A stretch of DNA of 64,000 bases from Wurfbainia villosa. Lineage: Eukaryota > Streptophyta > Magnoliopsida > Zingiberales > Zingiberaceae. The DNA lies in NCBI GenBank assembly GCA_025175895.1, contig CM046008.1, forward strand, positions 22,151,255 to 22,215,254, in the 5' to 3' direction. A program made the position numbers and the translations under genes. This document shows positions 56,838 to 64,000 of the stretch, one piece after another; the stretch's first letter is position 1; every line of letters starts with the position of its first letter. The notes under the pieces were generated by a model that saw only the letters and a program-made list of their open reading frames with translations, did no database searches and was not told the DNA's origin.

Positions 56838-57809
56838 ATCTCCCCCTTTTTGATCTATGGCAAATCGACGCAAAGTTAAGGGAAATTTAAAGCATAAAAA
56901 CAAGTAAAGTAAGTGCTTTTAAAAACTCCCCCTTAACCCTAGGCGAGTTTTGAAGGAAATATTTTAATTTTTTAAATTTTGTGTTACTCCCCCTTAACTT
57001 ACGCTCTTTCTCCCCCTTTTGTCATGAATCAAAAATAAGGTCGGAGATTTATATATAAAAAATAGGGGTTTTAAAAACATAATATTATAGCATGCATAAT
57101 AAAAAAATGAAATTGAGTATAAGTCCAGGCATGTGTTAGAAGGATGCTTTAATTTCAAAAATACTTATAAGTTTATTTTCAAATGCTCTCCCCCTTATAA
57201 GAGAGTTAGGGGGCGCTAAACTTTGACCTAAAGAATTGTATATTTTGTATTGGCCGATTATAATTATTCATTTAAGCGTAATAGTTGAAAGAATAGGTAG
57301 CTTTTAAAGAAGTTATATATTTTATAACTATTCCTTAATCATCTCACCCATTCTATGTGTCTCAGAATGTGTTCACCTTATATGTTTTGTGAGATGATTT
57401 GATCTTAATTAAATTTAGTCAACCTTGGATTAGATTCAGATTTAATCCTAAGCTCGTCAAGTAACCTTTTTGAGAAATTGGCTTCCATGTCGTGGCGAGG
57501 CACAGGGGCCTTCTTTGATTGGAACAACGACCACTTCCTTAGACAAAGCCAAGTTCAGGAAAATAATAACTTGAGTCACTTAAGACTACTTCCTAATCTA
57601 ACTAGTTTAGGATACGACGAGGTAACTTCAGCTAGTTCCACTTAGTCGAGTGCACCGAGCTAGATATGCCTTATCTAACTTGGACACACAAGACTTCGTT
57701 TCCCTAGCGTACTATCATCTCGTCGCATCATGATACTATGTTGTCAAGAGTTGACTAACTACTTTCCTATCTAGCCATTCTAAAAAGTAAAACAAAAAGG
57801 TTGATGATG
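56838..57809 (-). other. SIRE-D purine tract, 3' UTR and remnant gag-pol spacer
   Basis: The polypurine tract GGGGGAGATT (minus strand) abuts the LTR. 57340-57809 aligns with the SIRE-A spacer (36087-36620), including the shared block (57479-57563) and the inverted-repeat module (57340-57396). 56850-57330 is 3' UTR with several CTCCCCCTT tracts. There is no pol between them. Confidence 0.7.
57340..57396 (-). repeat. SIRE inverted-repeat module, copy 5
   Basis: CATCTCAC at 57340-57347 pairs with GTGAGATG at 57389-57396. Confidence 0.75.
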
Positions 57810-59168
57810 CTAAGGTAGTGGGTATACTATTTTGGTATTAGCTCCCCCTGGACCATTGAACCAATATGGTCTATTCAAATAATGAATTTGATCCTGGAGA
57901 ATCCAATACTTATTGGTCCTTATATATGAGTTTAATAAAGTTTTAGGGACCCAAGCTTGGACTCGTTGATGACTACGATTTACGATAGACATGTACGATC
58001 TATTCATAGTCTTTGAACTAAGCCCGAGTCCTACTCTGTTGTACACAACTCTCTGAGTTCCAAGAAGTCGGTTAAGATTCTTGGATCCCATTGAGAACTT
58101 GACCAACCGAGCCTCGAGTTCTTGGACTTGTCTTTTCAAGAGTGAGTTCTCACCTTCAAGTTTTTCAACTCGAGTTGAGTCCTCCTCTTGAACTTGACTA
58201 GTCGAAGAGGTTAGGGTGGCTTCTTGCTTGAGGGTTTCAACCTCCTCAAGCAAGGATTCAACCCTAGATTCATACTTAGTTAGTTTCCTAGTTAGCATTT
58301 TAATTGTATGATAAAGCATACAAATTAAAGAACGACTAACCTTAACTTTCTCTTTCGACCCGACTTTGAGTCTCTTCTCAAAGTAGTCTTCGGGGTTGGA
58401 GTCGGAGTTGTAGTTGGATTCGGCTTCGGACTCTGACTCGGACTCTTCCAGTCTTGCCATGTACGCTATGTCAATGCCTTCTTCTTCGTTGTCCCAAGTT
58501 GCATGAAAATCTTTCCTCGCTCCCTTTTGCTTTGGTTTTAATTTCCCTCTCTTTTTATTCTTCAATTGCCCCCTTTCTTGTTGAATTATTCTCCGCACTA
58601 TGTTCACTATCGCGACCTCCTCTTCGGATTCGAACTCGGATTCGTCCTCGGGTTCAGATCTATCTTCTTGCTCTGGAGGTGGCTTGCTCTTTCCCTTTTT
58701 TCTTTGACCTGCAAGCAAGGCAACTCCTTTCTTGGCCCGGACCACATTAGTTTGTTCGTGAAGTTCAAATTACAAAAACATTTCATCTAATCTAAGTTTA
58801 GAGAGGTCCTTAGAAACCTTGTAGACATCGACCATTGATTTCCATAAGGTAGTCCTAGGAAACACGTTTAGAGCATACCTTATAAGGTCTCAGTTTTCGA
58901 CCTTTTGTCTGATGGAGTGCAGACTATTGATGATGTCTTGGATTCGTGCATGTAGTTGGGTTTTCGTTTCATTTTTCTACATCTTAAGGTTATACAACTT
59001 ATTGAAAAGTAAGTTGCATTTACACACCTTTGCGTCGTCGGTTCCTTCGTGTAGTTCTACAAGTTTGTTCCATAGATCTTTCACACTGATGAAGGGGCCG
59101 ACACGGTTTAGCTCCTCTTTGGACAAGCCACATTGAAGAATTTGGGTCGCCATGGCATCGGCTTCCAC
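57810..59168 (-). pseudogene. SIRE-D gag
   Basis: A single frame with a few in-frame stops and no frameshift. N-terminal part: MEADAMATQILQCGLSKEEL, KDLWNKLVELHEGTDDAKVC. After TAG (58977) it continues ETKTQLHARIQDII-like text, LNVFPRTTLWKSMVDVYKVS and, from 58745, 311 open codons: acidic SEPEDESEFESEEEVAIVNI, basic KNKKRGKLKPKQKGARKDFH, Glu/Ser-rich ESESESEAESNYNSDSNPED, a coiled coil (STRVEKLEGENSLLKRQVQE) and the terminal LLGTQRVVYNRVGLG and YWFNGPGGANTKI. No CCHC zinc knuckle is visible in this stretch, unlike SIRE-A. The first ~60 codons are missing because of SIRE-C. Confidence 0.85.
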
Positions 59169-59175
59169 TTGTCTT

Positions 59176-61000
59176 TGTTAGTGCAATCAAGCCCATCTAA
59201 TGTTTCAATGTTTAACAACAAGGTTTAAGTCAAGGAAATAGAAATCTAGTTTGAGATAGAGTGTAGTCAAGACATTACCTCGACTGATACAAACCTAAGG
59301 TCACTAAGTTAGATGTTTAGTGACATTAGACATTGAGAGAAATCCAAGGGTAAGCCTTGGTGTGGATGGAAATTCAAAGGAGAACCTTGGTAGAGGAAGA
59401 GTACAAGCTGGCCAGAGGTCCGGAAGCTTGGTGATGGAGAGGGCATAGTAACGTGCTCGTTCTCCATTGGGAAGAGTACAAGCTGGCCGGAGGTCCGGAA
59501 ACTTGGTGATGGAGAGGGCATAGTAACGTGCTCGTTCTCCATTGGAGTTAGAGAGGGCACAAGGGAGTGCTCGGTCTCTAGCTAGTTTACTCGTTAGTAA
59601 GAGAGGGCACAATAACGTGCTCGTTCTCTTACTAGGGTACATGGGCCCAATACTCATTAGACAAAGAGGGCACCGTAACATGCTCGTTCTTTGGCTAGGG
59701 TACTGGGAGTACTCATTACACAAAGAGGGCACCGTAACGTGCTCGTTCTTTGCCTAGGGTACATGGAGTACTCATTAGGCAAGGAGGGCATCGTAGCACG
59801 CTCGGTCTTTGTCTAGGTACTTAGAGCATTTGTTTGTTGGAGAAGGCACCATAACGTGCTTGGTCTCTTACTAGGGTGCTTGAAACTCTAGGAGTGGCAG
59901 CTTACTAGGGAAGATACTCATGTGCTTCAAATATTTACGCATCAGTCGAGTCACCATGGGGGTCAGCTTGACTGGCACTCTTGCATAAAGGCACAGAATC
60001 GAGCTGGCTTGACTGCCAACTCGACTACTTATCGTTTGGTATAGCACAGAATCAAGATGGCTCAACTACCAGCTCAACTGCTCACTACGTGGAACAGTAC
60101 AGAACCAAGCCCAGCTCAACTGCGGGCTCGACTGTATACTCTGATCGCCAAACTCTAAACCCTATAGCAGTCGAGTCGATTTGGTAAGTGGCTCAACTGG
60201 AAGCTATAGATTCAATCATAGAACTGAGCCAGGTTTGGTTGCGGGCTCGACTGACAGGTGTTTTTCTAGCACAGAAGCGAGTCAGACTCAATTGCGGGCT
60301 CGACTGCAGAGGCGGCAACGGGATGCATCCGTTTCGAGTAAATATTCAAATGGGATGATTTTTGGTTGGAGGAGCAGTTTCCTTTGCTGGCAAACCACGA
60401 GAGGTTGGAGGTGGTTACGGGGACAAGCTCAGGTGGTCAGGTTTTGGTCGGGCGTGACTTCTAGGGTTCCAATGGAGGAAGATAAAAGGCTTGCTGAAGA
60501 ACAAGAGAAGCACTTCTTGAGCTTCAGTTTTTGATTTGAGTTAGACAAACTTCCTGTGATTCATTCTGAAGGAGAAGAAGAAAAACCTTGCTCTCATCTC
60601 TCCTCCTCTCCAACAAGTGCGTACAACTGCTGTCAATCATCTTCTTGCAAGTGCTACAACTTCATCTTCAACGCAAGTAGCCGAACAACAATCTGTAACC
60701 TGTTTTAACTTCTTAGCTTACTGTTCTTGATTATCTTCATTGCATTGTAAGCTTGTAAGAGGTGAAGTTTTTAACCTCCGGAAACATTCCGATCCATTCA
60801 TAGTAGACTTTCCTTTTGAGCTGCCTGTGGAGTAGGAACTACTGAGTTCTGAACCACATAAATACCTGCGTATTGGTTGTGTTTGTGCTCTTTGCTTTGC
60901 TTTCTATTTCCACTGCGTAATCCGCTATTTTGTAGTGAAATTTGAGTTAGATTTTTTCAACTCGCTATTCACCCCCCCTCTAACGACTTCAATCCCAACA
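59176..61000 (+). repeat. SIRE-C 5' LTR (1,825 bp)
   Basis: Starts TGTTAGTGCAATCAAGCCC and ends TTCAATCCCAACA, with the SIRE-type CACCCCCCCTCTAACGA near the end. Contains an 8-unit tandem array (59430-59880) and many GCTCGACTG / GCTCAACTG motifs (59940-60310). Confidence 0.85.
59430..59880. repeat. Tandem array in the SIRE-C LTR
   Basis: Eight occurrences of GAGGGCA(C/T) followed by GTAACGTGCTCGTTCT. The first two units are 75 bp apart and nearly identical. The last four have a regular 59-60-bp spacing (near 59668, 59727, 59786, 59846). Confidence 0.8.
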
Positions 61001-61002
61001 AG

Positions 61003-61014
61003 TGGTATCAGAGC
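61003..61014 (+). other. SIRE-C primer-binding site
   Basis: TGGTATCAGAGC, initiator-tRNA-Met type, 2 nt after the LTR end. Confidence 0.9.
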
Positions 61015-61056
61015 AAGGGCTCTGCATCGGGTTTACCTCCACCAGAGTATCAAGGA

Positions 61057-62818
61057 ATGCCAGTGCAAGAGGGATTCAACACAACTCGACCCCCGTATTT
61101 CGACGGCCAAAACTTCCAGTATTGGAAGAGCCGGATGGAATACTACTTGATGATGGACATGGATATGTCGTTCTCCGTCGCAGAGGGATTCACACCACCA
61201 ACCGACGATGAAGGAAGGGTTTTGGTGTCTTCTCTGTGGTCGACGGAACAGAGCAGAAGAGCCAAGGCCAATGCCAAAGAAATCGTAACTCTACAGTGCG
61301 GTTTAGCCAAGGACCAACTCAACAAAGTTGGCCCCTTTCAGTAGTGCTCAAGAACTTTGGAAGAAGTTGATGGAGCTACATGAAGGAACTAGAGATTCAA
61401 GGACAGCGAAGAGGGATCTCTACTTGAACCAACCGAATTTGCATGAAGAGTAGGGTAAGTGTAAGTGAACTGCATGGTAGGTTTAAAGAAATACTCAATG
61501 GCCTTCATTCTGTTGGAGAGGCTGTTGAGAATAGGGATTTAGCTAGATATGTACTCAAATCTTTCCCTAGGAATACTTTGTGGTCATCTATGGTGGATGC
61601 CTACAAAGTATCAAGGGATCTTTCAACAATTAAGATTGATGAATTGTTTTGTGAATTGGAATTGCATGAACAAGCTAATCAAAGCCCAAAGGAGAAGGGT
61701 CTTGATTTTATTGCAGGAGATCGCAGCAAGGAGAGCAAGAAGAAGGAGAAGAAGGAAGTTTCTTCCTCCTCTTCATCATCAGATTCGGATGGAGATGATG
61801 AGTCAACCTCTAGCGAGATGGCTAACTTTGTGAGGAGATTGATGAGAAGAAGCCAAAAATACAACAAGAAGGATGTGAAGAAATACTTCATCAACAAAAA
61901 GAAAGGTAAAGTTCTGAAATTAATCAGGATAAAGCTGATGTAGAGTGCTTTCATTGTCATAGGAAAGGTCACTTCAAAAATGAATGCCCTAAGTACAAAA
62001 AGAAGGAAGAAAAGGCCAAGACGAAGAAAGCATTGAAGGCTACTTGGGATGATACTTCATCCTCATCCTCCTCATCCGAAGAAGAAAGTGAGGAGAAGGG
62101 AGCAAAGCAAAAGGCTCTCATGGCATTGGAGAATTCTAAAAATTTAGATTTGGATGGAAAGCTGAAGCTTTCTGATGGGGAGCAATCAAATTCAGACTCT
62201 TCATCATCATCTTCGGATGATGATTAGGTAAACTCTCCCCATCTAGATAAATTATATGAAACTATTGCTTGCTTGACAAATTCTCTGAAAAAAATCCAAA
62301 ACTAAGGTTAAGTTACTAAAAATTGAATTAGAACTAATTAATACACTGTATGATGACAGTGGTGCTGGAAATCCTCATTTGGAGGAGATCAAAGATGAGA
62401 ATACATCCTTGAAGGTACAGGTGGAAGATCTCAAGTACACACTTGGGAAATTTACCAATGGATCAAAGACATTAAACATGATCTTTGGAGCCCAACGTGC
62501 AGTCTATAACAAGGCTGGACTAGGGTTCAATTCTCAACAAAAGGAATTTAGTTATATGTCCTTAGTGACTAGGAAACCTGTATCTAGATCTAAAGTTTCT
62601 TTTGGTGGAATTGATGGACCTAAACTACTAAAGGAAAATCTGTTAATGCAAGAACTGCTAGGTTTAAATTTGGAAATGGTAGAACTATCACTGGTGGTTT
62701 TATTTCTACTAGATCACCTTTTATTGGAACTTCTAAGGCTTTGATTCCTAGGAAGTTTGTAGTAGATGCAGAGGGACCCAACTTGTGGGTTCCAAAAGAC
62801 CAAATTTTTCGTGTTTAG
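61057..62818 (+). pseudogene. SIRE-C gag
   Basis: ATG 61057: NTTRPPYFDGQNFQYWKSRM and LQCGLAKDQLNKVGPF. A shift near 61340 is followed by 61443-61943 (ELHGRFKEILNGLHSVGEAV, LARYVLKSFPRNTLWSSMVD, serine/aspartate-rich linker). Another shift near 61930 precedes a perfect CCHC knuckle CFHCHRKGHFKNEC (~61950-61990) and a second acidic serine-rich tract ending at 62227. A coiled-coil C-terminus follows (62379-: NTSLKVQVEDLKYTLGKF, IFGAQRAVYNKAGLGF), then LWVPKDQIFRV and TAG (62816-62818). Confidence 0.85.
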
Positions 62819-64000
62819 CAGGGACCCGTCAAGGGGGAGCATCCAACTACATGGTTTGTGGACAGCGGGTGCTCCAAACATATGACAGGGAACTCCTCTT
62901 TGTTTTCCTCAATTCATGCCAAAGACCGAGCTACAGTTTCATTTGGTAATAATGGTAAATTGAAGGTTGTAGGAGTAGGTAACATTAACATTTCTGAAAA
63001 ATTTGTAATTAGAAATGTATTGTTAGTTAAAGGGATGACATTTAACTTGTTGAGTGGGTCAATTGTGTGATGCATGGTATAGGGTTGAGTTTCACTCAAC
63101 TCAATGCCTTGTGATCCACAATGACACCAATGAAACCATGCTAATAGGATCTAGGAAGGAAAATATTTATCAAGTTAGATTTAGTAGTGCTACTAACATG
63201 TCTTTTAAGTGTTACATATCCAAGGAAGAAGAATCTTGGTTATGGCACAGGAGATTGGCCCATGTCAACATGAAGAACATCAAGAATTTGGCCAAGAAGG
63301 AACTTGTAAGAGGACTGCCCTCAATCACCTACGAGAAGGATAGGGTTTGTGTGGCGTGCCAAAAAGGAAAGCAAGTGAGATCTTCCCACAAAGGGAAAAA
63401 TTCTGTAAGTTCTTTACAAGCATTAGATTTACTACACATGGATTTGTTTGATACTAGCACTATTAGATCTATCAATGGTAGTAGATATTGCTTGGTTATT
63501 ATGGATGATTACACTAGATATACTTAGACTTATTTTATTAAACATAAGGACAAAATAGTAGAAACCTTCATTTTCTTTTGTAGAAGAGTTGAGAATGAGA
63601 AAAACTCAACAATTAAAATCATTAGAAGTGATCATGGAGGAGAGTTTGAAAATGCTAAACTTAAGGACTTTTGTTTAGTGAAAGGATACAAACATGAATT
63701 CTCCACACCTAGAACACCACAACAAAATGGTGTTGTAGAAAGGAGAAATAGAGCCTTGCAAGAGGCAACTAGGAGTATGCTAAACTAATACCAATTACCA
63801 AACTTCCTGTAAATGGCGATTTAGCTGCGTGCTATGTTCAAATCCGGGTTTGATACATAGATTCTTAAGAAAAACACCACATGAACTTTGGTTTGGAAAG
63901 CCACCAACAATCAAGCACCTTAGGGTATTGGTTGTATGGTGTATATCCTAAATACCAAGGATCATTTAGGAAAATTTTCTGCAAAAGCTGATGAGGGTAT
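62819..64000 (+). pseudogene. SIRE-C pol: protease and integrase (partial)
   Basis: Directly after the gag TAG the same region reads QGPVKGEHPTTWFVDSGCSK, a D-S-G protease active site. A frameshift at ~63050 (FNLLSG, then QLCDAW) precedes the zinc region WLWHRRLAHVNMKNI with CVACQKGKQ. Integrase core: LHMDLFDTSTIRS (Asp, ~63432), stop TAG ~63525, RSDHGGEFENAKL (Asp, ~63625), QNGVVERRNRALQ (Glu, ~63725). Further stops follow (63786) before KDHLGKFSAKADEG at the window end. Confidence 0.85.

Larger units (their letters stand above)
55796..59175 (-). mobile_element. SIRE-D: gag-only SIRE-like element, truncated by SIRE-C
   Basis: Minus strand. 3' LTR 55796-56837, purine tract, non-coding region, gag-pol spacer and gag. 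Protease, integrase, reverse transcriptase and RNase H are absent: the spacer runs straight into the 3' untranslated region. The gag N-terminus is interrupted at 59175 by SIRE-C; the 5' end lies outside the window. Confidence 0.8.
59176..64000 (+). mobile_element. SIRE-C: SIRE-like Ty1/copia element, 5' part (continues beyond window)
   Basis: 5' LTR 59176-61000, primer site 61003-61014, gag, protease and integrase up to the window end. It has inserted into the gag of SIRE-D; the left flank is GTCTT (59171-59175). Several frameshifts and stops, so not active. Confidence 0.85.

Noticed and set aside
59430..59880. CRISPR-like array
   Set aside because: Tandem LTR repeats with similar, not unique, spacers in a plant genome; no cas genes.

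Overview
This 64 kb window is intergenic DNA from a retrotransposon-rich flowering-plant genome. I found no host gene, tRNA, rRNA or CRISPR array. Nearly every base belongs to an LTR retrotransposon, most of them broken. The plant assignment rests on the element families: Athila, chromodomain Tekay-like and Tat-like Ty3/gypsy elements, SIRE/Maximus-like Ty1/copia elements, and primer-binding sites for plant tRNA-Asp and initiator tRNA-Met. I cannot name the species.

Layout. 1-0.7 kb: a compound fold-back repeat. 0.7-7.0 kb: an Athila element (minus strand) that lacks reverse transcriptase and integrase. 7.0-29.5 kb: a stack of nested insertions. Copia-1 (plus strand, 5' part lost) has its 3' LTR split by copia-2 (minus, same family, 5-bp duplication GATGG). 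Copia-2 in turn has its pol gene split by a chromodomain gypsy element (minus, duplication ACAAA). 29.5-30.0 kb: the end of another chromovirus LTR. 30.0-42.5 kb: an old SIRE-like element with an env-like reading frame; its 3' LTR is split by SIRE-A (33148-42008, duplication AGAAA), the most complete element here. 42.5-43.5 kb: a ~136-bp tandem array ending in an (AT)n tract. 43.5-55.8 kb: the 5' end of a Tat-like gypsy element, then a 3.7-kb segment that appears inverted, then a three-LTR, gag-only SIRE-B complex. 55.8-59.2 kb: SIRE-D (minus), also gag-only, interrupted by SIRE-C (plus), which runs off the window end inside integrase.

None of the polyproteins is intact. Most damage is in-frame stop codons, plus a few frameshifts and deletions. 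Age order can be read from the nesting: the gypsy element at 12951-23117 is younger than copia-2, which is younger than copia-1; SIRE-A is younger than the old SIRE; SIRE-C is younger than SIRE-D.

Most interesting points: (i) an intron-like 595-nt spacer between gag and pol of SIRE-A, with GT and AG placed so that removal joins the two frames; (ii) a ~60-nt inverted-repeat module that recurs five times in non-coding parts of SIRE elements and may explain repeated loss of pol; (iii) an ~85-bp block shared by the copia-2 leader and the SIRE gag-pol spacer; (iv) an inversion whose reversal makes a Tat gag, a SIRE-B element and a chromovirus LTR collinear at once; (v) clusters of a 10-bp palindrome in SIRE LTRs that are unusually variable between otherwise near-identical copies.
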